64,000 bases of DNA, taken from Corynebacterium aurimucosum ATCC 700975 (lineage in GTDB: Bacteria > Actinomycetota > Actinomycetes > Mycobacteriales > Mycobacteriaceae). The translations under genes were made by a program, and so were the position numbers. The stretch is from positions 1 through 64,000 of the forward strand of contig NZ_VDTC01000010.1 of NCBI RefSeq assembly GCF_007672725.1, read 5' to 3'. The notes under the pieces are model-generated. The model saw only the letters and a program-made list of their open reading frames with translations. It ran no database searches and had not been told where the DNA came from. Below are positions 11,148 through 19,541 of the stretch, one piece after another; position 1 is the first letter of the stretch; each line of letters opens with the position of its first letter.

Positions 11148-11303
11148 TTTCCTACATTTCGGGGGTAGCGGCGAGTCACCGGCCTCGCCCACGCTCCGAG
11201 GTTTAGGCTCGATCGGGAATCCGGGGGACAAACCTCCGAATCGTGTTTGGACAGAAGACTGTGCCACCAAGCATTAACGGCCATAGAGATTAAGGAGTGG
11301 CGG

Positions 11304-11780
11304 ATGATCCCGGCGGGCGTAGATGTAGACGACATTGCAGATCAGCTCTCGGCCGACGGTGTAGCGTTCTCCAACCCAGAGCTGGCGCAAGACGCCGACC
11401 TCCAGGTCCACATCGCAGACTCCCTCCAGCCCAACCATGGCATCGCAGTGGTAGATGTCTTCCCCGACAAAATTCCCGATCTGCGCGACCTGGCGACAAC
11501 CCTTCAAGAACAAACGGGACTCGATACCGTGATTCTCCAAGCGCCAATGCGGGTGTCCGCAGTCAGTAATTCTTATGCTCGGGCATCCATTGAGGCAGCC
11601 GAGGATTCGCTGCCAACTGGACTCGATCAGGTAACTTTGCTGAATGATTTCTATGCAACTGCAGATCATTTTTCAACGCCATGGCTGGCAATCTTGACGT
11701 TGTTTTTCTTCGTAGCGGCAATTGCGGGCTGGGCGGGATTTCGAGCCGCTACACAGAAAGCTGACACGGTCAGAAACTAA
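11304..11780 (+). CDS. DUF6676 (Rv1476-like) membrane protein
   Basis: A 158-aa protein resembling M. tuberculosis Rv1476, which also lies between acn and ripA. A soluble N-terminal domain of about 120 residues (MIPAGVDVDDIADQLSADGV at the start, VVDVFPDKIPDLRDLA in the middle) resembles the extracytoplasmic TPM-type fold. One transmembrane helix (about residues 126-146, LAILTLFFFVAAIAGWAGF) is followed by a short basic tail. The ATG at 11304 is chosen because AAGGAG (11292-11297) is correctly spaced. Function is not established; the link to peptidoglycan hydrolase RipA comes from gene order only. It is divergent from acn. Confidence 0.8.
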   Translation: MIPAGVDVDDIADQLSADGVAFSNPELAQDADLQVHIADSLQPNHGIAVVDVFPDKIPDLRDLATTLQEQTGLDTVILQAPMRVSAVSNSYARASIEAAEDSLPTGLDQVTLLNDFYATADHFSTPWLAILTLFFFVAAIAGWAGFRAATQKADTVRN

Positions 11781-13144
11781 GCGATCGAGGCCGCCGCGAG
11801 AATTCCGCTAAACATGCGCCACACCCACCACAGGGGTAGGGAAGTGGCACAAATCAACCACTAAGACTTGACTTTTGTAACGGGGGAGTGGTTGAGAGGG
11901 CGTAAGAGCCCTAGGAATACGGCCCACGCAGCGACCACATCGGATGCCGCACGGGCACCTTAAGTCGACGAATACTTCGGCTCTCTCCAGTCCCGAAATG
12001 GAGCGTTCCCTGCACCCCAGAAGACAGGTTCCACTGGGAGCAATCGGAGCTTCTGCGGCAAGCCCAGGGCCGCAATCCACAGCGATAGTTAAGGGGGAGA
12101 GGTTTGCACTCCGGGGAAGAGTGAGCAACGTCACAGTCACACATTGATAACAAAGTCATTGCAGGTTAGGTGCGCCTGTAACGCCTTGTGGTTTTCCGTG
12201 GCTGATGTGAAAGATGGGAAAAGTGTGCGAGATGGCGTGTCGGTGACGTATGGTTCACGTATCGACTCACGGGTTGACTATTGCTCCATACGTTCATGGA
12301 CCAAGCCTTGACTCTCAACTGATTTGTCGCACGGGTATGTGGGGAAGCACGCCGCGAGCGAAGAGGACCGTTGGGGTTCACCGCCTGGTGGATGACCGTC
12401 GCACCGCGCTAGCGATGCGCGTAGCAATGCAGTTTTCTCGACGCAGTCGGTACCAGTGTTCAACCTTTTAGATATCGAAACACCTACCTCCCGAGTGGAA
12501 GAGGCTTCATACACTTCATTCGCACGCCCTCATCGAGGGCTGTGATGGCCATGAGTTCCATCGGTTTCCGGTTGGGTGCCAGCTGCGAGGGCTTGCGCGT
12601 GCGCCACTAAGGACCGCGGAAGTGCCCTCCACGAGCGCGGCGCCGAGCGAGGAGGAACCGACGCAGGACCTCGAGCCCGAATATGGGTGTGTGTCCCTTC
12701 GTCGTCGGATCGTGCAGCCATACTCGGCGCCGCTCTCCGTGAGCCCAGCGAGCACCATGCGAGTGCAGTGTGGCTAGCTGTGATGCACGGTTCGACGTGA
12801 TGATGGTGCACACGCCAGACGCCCCGCAGATTTCCCTGCCGCCTCTATAAGAGAAAATGCCGCCCCGTCTATTCGGCATTTCGTGGCGTAGAGAGCAAAG
12901 AGCTCTTCAGGGGCAAGCCGCGTTCGCGTATCCCGGTCAATTCCGGGCGCAAGCCTTATTAAGTCCACTATTCCCATTGGGAAATCGATTGCCGCCTCAT
13001 CCTGCTTGAAGGCGAGACTAGCTACGTACACACCGCTGTTTCTTTTGCTCGTCCAACTCGTCACCTCCAGGTCTCGATGTCCGGCAAGCTCGTCTACGCA
13101 ACATGCGTGACTTCTCCGGGGTAGGTGTCTAGGAGATAACCCTC
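11781..13144. other. 1.36-kb region without a credible gene, upstream of ripA-like gene
   Basis: No frame here looks coding on either strand. What can be seen: a GlxR-like site (12120-12135), a possible promoter TTGATA-17-TAGGTG (12144-12172), a hairpin TGCGGC/GCCGCA near 12054-12074, a hairpin GGGC-GTAAGA-GCCC near 11897-11910, and repeats of ACGTAT near 12244-12261. If the 12144 promoter drives the ripA-like gene, its 5' leader would be close to 1 kb. I could not match known riboswitch, 6C, RNase P or tmRNA motifs. Confidence 0.5.
12120..12135. promoter_or_regulatory. GlxR (CRP-family) site candidate
   Basis: AGTGAGCAACGTCACA compares with the corynebacterial GlxR consensus TGTGANNTANNTCACA, matching 10 of 12 defined positions. 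It lies 9 bp upstream of a possible -35. cAMP-dependent control of the ripA-like gene is inferred. Confidence 0.5.
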
Positions 13145-15058
13145 GTGGCCACCACATCATCTTTCGGCTTTCGGCGCTTTAAGGCAGCGTGCGCTGCCAT
13201 AGCGACCACCGCCGCCTTGTCTACTGTCTCCGCGCTCACTCCTGCAGTGGCTGCGGAACCTGAGCAGATCAACATCAAATCCCTGCTATCCTCCGACAAC
13301 CCATCCATCGCAGATCTCGCGGGCGCAATCGCTCAGATTGAGGAGCGCATCGCACAAGCGGAAGCCTCCATAGGTGCGCAGCGCGAAACCGTCAACCGTG
13401 CGCTGGTCGATCTCAACGACGCCCGTACTAAGGCAAACCAGGCGCGTCAAGGAACAACGACGGCGCGCGAGCAGCTTGACGACGCACAAGCGGACGTCGC
13501 CGATGCCCAGGCCAAGCTGGATGAGGTCTCCCGTTCCGCCTACCGCCGAGCCAATACTTCCGATGCTGTCTCCCATGCGGCAGGGAAAGACGCGCGTTCG
13601 GACATGCTGGAGCGCCAGTCTTACCTTCGCTCGCAGTCTGAGAAGCAGCAGGCCGTCGTTAGCGACTTGGAGAAGCAGCGCACGGAAAAGGCGAACAAGG
13701 AATCCCAGCTGCGGAAGACCCAACAACTGGCCGAGGAACGTGCGGACCAGGCGGCCGATGCCGAGGCTGCCGCGCGCGAGCAACTCTCTGCGTCCGAGAC
13801 TTCTATTGAGGAATCTACGTCCGAACGCGAGGACCTGCTTTCCCAACTCTCATCTCTTTACAAGGCATTAAATCAAGCCAAGGGCATGGACGAAGAAGAT
13901 CCGTCAAGCCCGACAGCTGGATCTAAGGTCAAGGAGAGGGCCGGGACTAATTCTGCACAGGGTCGTTCTGAGGCTAGTACCACGACGCTTGCTCACGACT
14001 CCTCGACGGTATCCTCACCATCCGCTGCGGGGCATTCGACACCGGCCAGCACGGAGCCGACCGCCGAGTCCACAGCGTCCACCGTGGCCGGCCCCTCCGA
14101 CTCTGAGGCACAGAACCCCACGCTTCAATCGCAGCCGTCGACGGCTTCTGCCTCTGCAGACGAATTGGAAGAGCTCTCTAGCGCCGCAAGCACTGTGGCT
14201 TCCGATCCGAACGTGCAAGAGTTGTCGTCGACAAGCACGGCCAGCTCCTCTGAAGAGAACGCCGAGAACTCCCAGGGCGGTAGCTCCAGCTCTTTCGATC
14301 CGAACGGAATCGATGCGGAAACCGTTGCGCTTGGCATTGAAGCGGTGGGAACGGTGGCCTCGATGGTGGCCGCATCTCAGCCGGACCACAATAACAGCTT
14401 GAGCCAAGAGGAAATCGATGCTCTGGCGGAAGGCTCTTCCAAGCTCTTTGCCCTCCAGGGTGGGCAAGACAGCGCTGCGGAAGCGACGGATTCCACGGAG
14501 ACGTCCGATAGCGATGCAGCGAACGCAACTGATGACGAGGATTCCCTTGAATCCGATGTCTCCGGTGTCCTAGAGGAACTCGACACCACCGATAGCGTGA
14601 CGAAGAAGGCATCCGCCTCACTGGGCGATGCCTCCCGCGAAGCGAAGATCGAGACCGTGATCGAGCGTGCGACGTCTCAAGTGGGAGTTCCTTATGCCTG
14701 GGGTGGTGGCGATGCCAACGGTCCTACGCAGGGCATTCGCGACGGCGGCGTCGCTGACTCTTATGGCGACTACAACAAGGTCGGCTTCGACTGTTCTGGG
14801 CTGGTGCTCTATGCCTTTGCTGGCGTCGGTATTTCCCTGCCGCATTACACCGGCTACCAGTATCAGAAGGGAACCAAGATTTCCCCGAGCGAGATGCAGC
14901 GAGGCGACCTTGTCTTCTACGGCCCGAGCGGAAATCAGCACGTGGCAATCTATCTTGGTGACGGCACCATGGTCGAAGCTCCGCAATCCGGTCAAAACGT
15001 CAGCATCTCCCCAGTACGACAAGCCGGCATGGCACCCTATGCCGTGCGACTGATCTAG
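13145..15058 (+). CDS. Secreted RipA-like NlpC/P60 peptidoglycan endopeptidase
   Basis: A 637-aa secreted cell-wall hydrolase. It has a signal peptide at residues 1-36 (cleavage after AVA), a long coiled coil rich in Ala, Glu, Gln and Arg at about 45-245, a Ser/Thr/Glu-rich low-complexity linker at about 250-510, and an NlpC/P60 domain at about 515-637. The catalytic Cys550 sits in GFDCSGLVLYAFAG and His599 in GNQHVAIYLGDG. Such enzymes cut D-glutamyl-diaminopimelate bonds in peptide stems and separate daughter cells; the coiled coil often inhibits or anchors the enzyme. The GTG at 13145 has AGGAG (13131-13135) at good spacing. Gene order (acn, DUF6676, this gene) matches mycobacterial ripA, but the linker is unusually long and acidic. 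Confidence 0.92.
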   Translation: MATTSSFGFRRFKAACAAIATTAALSTVSALTPAVAAEPEQINIKSLLSSDNPSIADLAGAIAQIEERIAQAEASIGAQRETVNRALVDLNDARTKANQARQGTTTAREQLDDAQADVADAQAKLDEVSRSAYRRANTSDAVSHAAGKDARSDMLERQSYLRSQSEKQQAVVSDLEKQRTEKANKESQLRKTQQLAEERADQAADAEAAAREQLSASETSIEESTSEREDLLSQLSSLYKALNQAKGMDEEDPSSPTAGSKVKERAGTNSAQGRSEASTTTLAHDSSTVSSPSAAGHSTPASTEPTAESTASTVAGPSDSEAQNPTLQSQPSTASASADELEELSSAASTVASDPNVQELSSTSTASSSEENAENSQGGSSSSFDPNGIDAETVALGIEAVGTVASMVAASQPDHNNSLSQEEIDALAEGSSKLFALQGGQDSAAEATDSTETSDSDAANATDDEDSLESDVSGVLEELDTTDSVTKKASASLGDASREAKIETVIERATSQVGVPYAWGGGDANGPTQGIRDGGVADSYGDYNKVGFDCSGLVLYAFAGVGISLPHYTGYQYQKGTKISPSEMQRGDLVFYGPSGNQHVAIYLGDGTMVEAPQSGQNVSISPVRQAGMAPYAVRLI

Positions 15059-15084
15059 TACATCCCGTTGCTAAACTGGGCTGC

Positions 15085-16203
15085 ATGACTGACACACTGC
15101 GTACTGCCCAGGGCAACACCCGCGGCACCGATTCGGTGCCCTCTTCATTTGACGCCCTCCTCGTTCTTTCCTTCGGTGGCCCGGAAGGAAACGAGGAGGT
15201 CGTCCCGTTTTTGGAGAACGTTACTCGTGGGCGCGGCATCCCGCGCGAGCGGCTCGAAGTCGTCGGGGAACACTATTTCCGCCTAGGCGGCATTAGTCCG
15301 CTTAATGCGCTAAATCGAGAGATTATTTCTAATGTTTCCGCAGAGCTGAAGGAACGCGGACATAATCTACCGGTTTATTTCGGTAACCGTAACTGGTACC
15401 CGTTTGGGGCAGAAGCCGTCGAGCAGATGGCCGCGGATGGTGTGCGCAACGTCGCCGTATTCGCTACCTCCGCCTGGGGCGGCTACAGTGCTTGCCGCCA
15501 GTACAACGAGGACATCGTTGCATTGCGCAAGCACCTCGAGGACGAGCAACTGCCCAACATGAACTTCACCAAACTGCGCCAATTCTTCGATCACCCCAAG
15601 TTCATCGAGGAGATGGCAGCAGCCGTCCGCGAGGCTTATGCGGAGGTGCCGGAAGACAAGCTGGCTAGCACCCGCATGCTTTTTACTGCGCATTCAGTGC
15701 CATCGGCACACGATGCTGTTGGGGGAGCAGAAGGCGATAAGCATATCTATTCCCGCCAGGTAGCGGAGGCTGCACGGCTCGTAGCCAAGGCTGCCGGGGT
15801 CCAGAATTATGACCTAGTGTGGCAATCCCGTTCAGGAAACCCAGCCACCCCGTGGTTGGAACCGGACATTGTCGACCACACCACGCGAATCCATGAGGAA
15901 GATGGTGTCGACAGCGTTGTCGTGTGCCCAATTGGATTTATCTCCGATCACATGGAGGTCATCTGGGATCTCGATACTGAACTTCAGCAAGCCGCTGAGG
16001 AAATGGGCGTCAGCGTCTATCGCACCCGCACCGCCGGCCCATCTGCGCGTTTTGCCTCGCTCATCGTGGACCTCATCGAGGAGCTAGAGCATGACGCTGA
16101 ACCTGCTTCACTCGGTGAGGTTACCGTTCAGGGCTGTACGGTCAATGGCGCACCCTGCGCTGAAGGTTGTTGTGACATCTGGTCTCTGCGCAAGCCGCAT
16201 TAA
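15085..16203 (+). CDS. hemH: Coproporphyrin/protoporphyrin ferrochelatase
   Basis: A 372-aa ferrochelatase that inserts Fe2+ into a porphyrin in the last part of heme synthesis. In actinobacteria the substrate is usually coproporphyrin III (enzyme also called CpfC). The start motif LLVLSFGGPEG, the catalytic-histidine segment LFTAHSVP (near residue 200) and VCPIGFISDHMEVIWD are characteristic. Cysteines in GCTVNGAPCAEGCC at the C-terminus are probable [2Fe-2S] ligands, as in other actinobacterial enzymes. The -10 TAAACT (15072-15077) lies 7 nt before the ATG, so a leaderless transcript separate from the ripA-like gene is likely. It overlaps the convergent gene at 16200 by 4 nt. Confidence 0.95.
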   Translation: MTDTLRTAQGNTRGTDSVPSSFDALLVLSFGGPEGNEEVVPFLENVTRGRGIPRERLEVVGEHYFRLGGISPLNALNREIISNVSAELKERGHNLPVYFGNRNWYPFGAEAVEQMAADGVRNVAVFATSAWGGYSACRQYNEDIVALRKHLEDEQLPNMNFTKLRQFFDHPKFIEEMAAAVREAYAEVPEDKLASTRMLFTAHSVPSAHDAVGGAEGDKHIYSRQVAEAARLVAKAAGVQNYDLVWQSRSGNPATPWLEPDIVDHTTRIHEEDGVDSVVVCPIGFISDHMEVIWDLDTELQQAAEEMGVSVYRTRTAGPSARFASLIVDLIEELEHDAEPASLGEVTVQGCTVNGAPCAEGCCDIWSLRKPH

Positions 16204-16967
16204 CGCGCGAAATCGGTGAGCGCATAAGCCACGCCGGCCATGCGTGCTTCGCGGATATGGCGCCACAGGCGCAGAAGCTGCGGATCGAGACTGTGATCTT
16301 GAATGCGGTCAGTCACCGTCTCGATGATGGCCGCCACGCGGTCGGCGCGGGCGAAGAGCTTCGCTGCTCGCCCCGGCACTGCAGCGGGTAATCCGGGGGT
16401 GTCGTAGAAATCGCTTAGTGTGCCTACTGTTAGCCGGAGATTGGGGAGGGCATCGCTGCGATAGCCCAATGCCTCGATGAGGTTTGCTGACTCATTCGTC
16501 GCGGTACTCAAGAGCTCATCGGCCTCGCCCGGGCTAAGCCAAGCGGGCGAGGGTAACGGGGCAGTCTCTTCAATCACCGTCCACCGTGTCGCGCCCACGG
16601 CATAGGTGGGCACCAACACCAGGTTTCGATCCCGATTATTGGTACGCACCACGATTGCGCCTGCCGGATTTTCTGCCGCCGCTCGCGCCGATTCCGTGCC
16701 GGCTGGAAGTGCTGGCGCGTCGCCAGGGCCGGAGAGAACTAGCCGAAGCAGCGGTTCGCGCTCTCCACGCTCGATGACGGAGGCCGTTTCACGCCGGAGA
16801 AGTGACATAACATCAACAAACGGCTCTCCGTCGACCCCTTGTTGCTCACCACCCAGCTCGCTGAGGGCATCAAGAAAGCCATCGGTGGATTCGTGACCCC
16901 ATAGCCATGCACCAAGCCAAACAGAAACGTTTTGTACAGGGGACCAGACTTCGGCGCGCATATCCAT
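16200..16967 (-). CDS. Hypothetical protein, 255 aa
   Basis: I do not recognise this protein. It is soluble, rich in Ala, Glu and Leu, with no signal peptide. An aromatic N-terminal segment WLGAWLWGHES (about residues 15-25) and a central beta-rich part (GAIVVRTNNRDRNLVLVPTY) suggest an alpha/beta fold. The start at 16967 is chosen because a -10 TACACT (16981-16976) lies 8 nt upstream; earlier in-frame starts would run through the divergent gene's coding region. Only 33 bp separate it from the DUF3097 gene start at 17001, so both promoters overlap back to back. Its stop overlaps hemH by 4 nt. Confidence 0.7.
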   Translation of the reverse strand: MDMRAEVWSPVQNVSVWLGAWLWGHESTDGFLDALSELGGEQQGVDGEPFVDVMSLLRRETASVIERGEREPLLRLVLSGPGDAPALPAGTESARAAAENPAGAIVVRTNNRDRNLVLVPTYAVGATRWTVIEETAPLPSPAWLSPGEADELLSTATNESANLIEALGYRSDALPNLRLTVGTLSDFYDTPGLPAAVPGRAAKLFARADRVAAIIETVTDRIQDHSLDPQLLRLWRHIREARMAGVAYALTDFAR

Positions 16968-16975
16968 GGCTGGAC

Positions 16976-16992
16976 AGTGTAGACGATAGGGT
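16976..16992. promoter_or_regulatory. Back-to-back leaderless promoters
   Basis: The 33-bp space between the divergent starts at 16967 and 17001 holds a minus-strand -10 TACACT (16981-16976) and a plus-strand -10 TAGGGT (16987-16992), each 8 nt from its start codon. RNA polymerase is unlikely to occupy both at once, so the two genes may exclude each other in time. Confidence 0.65.
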
Positions 16993-17000
16993 AGACCCCT

Positions 17001-17849
17001 ATGAGCTTGAATTCCCGAGATCCCTATGGCGGCGATATTTTTGCAGGACATGCGCGGAACAAGAAGCCGGAGTACCCCGAGGTACCCGCTGAACCAGGCA
17101 TGGTCGTCGAGGTTCGAGGTGATGACTTTGTAGGGGCAGTATTGGGCGTCGACAAAACCGTATGGGGCCCAGTCGTGCGCCTCGAGGACCGACATGGAAA
17201 TGAGCGAGTATTCAAACTCGTGAAAGGGGGGTTCTTGTTGGAGGGGCAGCCAGTGACGTTAACGCGATACGTCGAAAAGCAGGCGCCGCGGAAGTCAAAC
17301 TCCGGGTCGCGCCGTGTGGAGAATCTTGAGGCGAAAGTTGCCGCACCTTCGCGCATTTGGGTTGAAGGCATTCACGACGCGGCCATCGTTGAAAAGGTCT
17401 GGGGTCACGATCTGCGGGTGGAAGGTGTGGTCGTCGAATACCTCGAAGGACTCGATAACCTTGAGGAACGCTTGGCTGAGTTTCAGCCCGGTCCGGGACG
17501 CCGTGTGGGCGTCCTCGCGGATCACCTAGTCGAAGGATCAAAGGAAACGCGGTTGACGCAAACGGTGGGCGAGCACGTGCTTGTCACCGGTCACCCCTTC
17601 ATTGATATCTGGGCGGCTGTAAAGCCTGAGCGCCTAGGGCTGCGCGCCTGGCCCGAGGTTCCCTATGGGGAAGACTGGAAGACGGGCATCTGCAAGCGCG
17701 CGGGGTGGTCTGATCCCAAGGAAGGGTGGAGCCGCGTGTACAACGCCGTGAATTCTTTCCGGGATCTCGATTCCACGCTCATCGGCGCCGTCGAGCGGCT
17801 CGTCGACTTTGTCACAACACCGGAATTGAGCAAAGAAGATTTGCTCTAA
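17001..17849 (+). CDS. DUF3097 family protein
   Basis: A 282-aa actinobacterial protein of the DUF3097 family. The N-terminal part holds the segments PEVPAEPGMVVEV and GAVLGVDKTVWGPVVRLEDR, a probable beta-barrel, and the central and C-terminal part has the conserved stretches WVEGIHDAAIVEKVWG and GVLVDHLV-like GVLADHLVEGSKE. The acidic residues and TOPRIM-like order (E-G, then D-H) hint at nucleic-acid or nucleotide metabolism, but this is only a suggestion and the function is unknown. The ATG at 17001 lies 8 nt after a -10 TAGGGT, so the mRNA is probably leaderless. It ends with a 4-nt convergent overlap with the HTH protein gene. Confidence 0.85.
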   Translation: MSLNSRDPYGGDIFAGHARNKKPEYPEVPAEPGMVVEVRGDDFVGAVLGVDKTVWGPVVRLEDRHGNERVFKLVKGGFLLEGQPVTLTRYVEKQAPRKSNSGSRRVENLEAKVAAPSRIWVEGIHDAAIVEKVWGHDLRVEGVVVEYLEGLDNLEERLAEFQPGPGRRVGVLADHLVEGSKETRLTQTVGEHVLVTGHPFIDIWAAVKPERLGLRAWPEVPYGEDWKTGICKRAGWSDPKEGWSRVYNAVNSFRDLDSTLIGAVERLVDFVTTPELSKEDLL

Positions 17850-18418
17850 TTCGAATTCGCTCGGTCAATGAGGTTGATGGCGAGCTGGCAACCGGCCGTC
17901 TCTGCTGCCCACCCCGCCGCTTGGAGGCGCTGGGACATCGCTTGTTTGGAAATGCCCAGCTCTTCCGCAGCTTCGTTCTGATTCAACCCGCCGCGTACAA
18001 GAGATGTCGCCTCACGGCCTTCCATTGTGCGCTTGTGCAGCACAAAGCCGAGTAGGGCGAATGCCGCTGCAATATCCTGCGCCTCCGCAGCGCGCCCGCG
18101 CCGATCAATTTTGGCGTAGACGTGTCCGGCCCGCGCCGAGCCCTTTACCGCGGCGGTTGCCACTGCGCGTATTTCGGCATCACCTGCGCCTTCGCCAGGG
18201 ATAATTCCAATGCCAATGGCCCAGTCACCGTCCGCGAGAAGCGCCATAACGACATCACAGACCGCCGGAGAAGAATAGGCCACAGCGCAAATATCCTCAA
18301 CACCAAGGACCTCAAACTCGCCGATTCCCTCCAGGGTGGAAAGCGCGGCGGCGGATCGTTGGACCAAATCGGCGCGGCGTACCGAGCGTCCGCGGTAGCG
18401 GGCATGGACAGCTAGCAC
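17846..18418 (-). CDS. HTH protein, possibly SatD-like
   Basis: A 190-aa protein. The C-terminal third contains a clear helix-turn-helix (GLNQNEAAEELGISKQAMSQ, about residues 140-160), preceded by a domain with a GIGIG strand and a GREATSLV stretch. The layout resembles the SatD family (N-terminal alpha/beta domain, C-terminal HTH), but the family's usual N-terminal GD motif is replaced by AVHARYRGRS, so I keep this tentative. The GTG at 18418 is chosen because AAGGAG lies 9 nt upstream; extending further would remove that site's role. It probably follows the TVP38 gene in a short unit, with a 37-nt gap. Confidence 0.7.
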   Translation of the reverse strand: MLAVHARYRGRSVRRADLVQRSAAALSTLEGIGEFEVLGVEDICAVAYSSPAVCDVVMALLADGDWAIGIGIIPGEGAGDAEIRAVATAAVKGSARAGHVYAKIDRRGRAAEAQDIAAAFALLGFVLHKRTMEGREATSLVRGGLNQNEAAEELGISKQAMSQRLQAAGWAAETAGCQLAINLIDRANSN

Positions 18419-18455
18419 AGTGAGAGACTCCTTCCAGCAAGAAACAACGCTCAGT

Positions 18456-19196
18456 CTACTCTTTGCGCTTGACTGGGCCACGCATTCCGGGGCCGAGCGG
18501 CAACCGCGTGTCTAGGATGAGACCAGCGATTCCCACTGCCGCAGCGATAAGGAAGCCGGCGATCGTGTAGCGGCTCATCGCTCCGGTGAGCGCATCCCCG
18601 AAGAAGACCCCGATGGCGGTGGTAGGAATCGAACCGATGAGTGTAGCGATGGCGAAGTGAGTCACCGAAATCGGAGTGAGCGCTGCAACATAGTTTAGTA
18701 AGGAAAACGGAACTCCGGCGACCATTCTCAATGACGCCACCGCTAGCCAACCCCGGCGCTCAAGCCGGGCATTGATTGCATATACCGCTTTGTGCGTGAG
18801 ATGCGGGCGAATCCACTCACCAAGTAAGCCGCGGACGATAAGGAGAGAAATGGTGGCGGAGATAGTCAGCGCGACAAGGGAAACAGAAAGCCCAAGCCAC
18901 GGGCCGAAAAGAAGGCCTGCCGCCAAAGTCCACACGGTCCGGGGAATAGGGAACTGGGTGAAGAAGATGTAGGCGCCCGTAAAAGCAACGACAAACCACG
19001 GCCCGAGTTGGTCTGACCACGTGCGGAGGGCGGCGAGTGAGGGGACGTCGACAAGCACGGCGAGTAGCATCAATGCCGCACCGGCAGCGACTACTGCCGT
19101 CCAACGTTTCCACGTCCAACGCTTGCAGCTTTGCCACGCAGCGCGGCCCAGAGACGCACAAAAGTCCCCGACGCTGTACACCCAACCTGTGTTCAT
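18456..19196 (-). CDS. TVP38/TMEM64 family membrane protein
   Basis: A 246-aa polytopic protein of the TVP38/TMEM64 (DedA-related, VTT domain) family. A first transmembrane helix at about 33-51 is followed by a re-entrant core with FFTQFPIPRTVWTLAAGLLFGPWLG and the helix RMVAGVPFSLLNYVAALTPIS, which carry the family's Gly/Pro-rich motifs. Two more helices lie near the C-terminus, then a basic tail (GPVKRKE). VTT proteins are thought to move lipids or use proton gradients; the substrate here is not known. A -10 TAGACT lies 9 nt upstream of the ATG. A second DedA-type gene is encoded divergently at 19542. Confidence 0.88.
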   Translation of the reverse strand: MNTGWVYSVGDFCASLGRAAWQSCKRWTWKRWTAVVAAGAALMLLAVLVDVPSLAALRTWSDQLGPWFVVAFTGAYIFFTQFPIPRTVWTLAAGLLFGPWLGLSVSLVALTISATISLLIVRGLLGEWIRPHLTHKAVYAINARLERRGWLAVASLRMVAGVPFSLLNYVAALTPISVTHFAIATLIGSIPTTAIGVFFGDALTGAMSRYTIAGFLIAAAVGIAGLILDTRLPLGPGMRGPVKRKE

Positions 19197-19541
19197 AGAG
19201 ATAGAAGTCTAGTGCCGAAGACGCCAAACCCCGCATTGAGTCCAAAGCATGGGAGAACGGCTAAAGACGGAGGCAGGAGACGGCTTGGCTGGCTGGGGAG
19301 CAGCTGAGAGCTGCACCTCAACTTACTGTTAAGCCGCGATTCGATGCATGAGTATTGCCTTGCACGCGGGATACTGAACAGCACTGCGCATCCGCAAGCA
19401 TCTCTAGGGCCACTTCTATTGTGACCGTCTTAGCTAGTTTCACCTTTATTGTCTCTACGCCCTAGCTGCGGAGCGAATTCTTGATTCACTACCTACTTTT
19501 GGCGCCCGCCCTGGCGCCTGCATTTTTCTTTGGAGAGCATT
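19197..19541. other. Intergenic region between divergent DedA-type genes
   Basis: There is no credible gene in these 345 nt. It contains the TVP38 promoter near its left edge. At the right edge a GC hairpin GGCGCC-CGCCCT-GGCGCC (19501-19518) is followed by T5 (19523-19527), looking like an intrinsic terminator only 14 nt before the dedA start codon. Confidence 0.5.
19501..19527 (+). terminator. Terminator-like hairpin in dedA leader
   Basis: GGCGCC (19501-19506) and GGCGCC (19513-19518) can pair, followed by TGCA and TTTTT. Its place directly ahead of the dedA ribosome binding site suggests either the end of a short upstream transcript or an attenuator of dedA. Confidence 0.45.

Noticed and set aside
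12240..12256. CRP-like word GTGACGTATGGTTCAC
   Set aside because: The half sites are 8 bp apart instead of 6, so it does not fit the GlxR consensus.
11781..13144. Known structured RNAs (c-di-AMP riboswitch, RNase P, tmRNA, 6C RNA, cobalamin riboswitch)
   Set aside because: The conserved sequence blocks of these RNAs were looked for by eye and not found; a covariance search was not possible.
12774..13160. A 128-codon minus-strand frame in the gap before the ripA-like gene
   Set aside because: No recognisable motif, no promoter or ribosome binding site, and it runs into the start of the ripA-like gene; codon use is not convincing.
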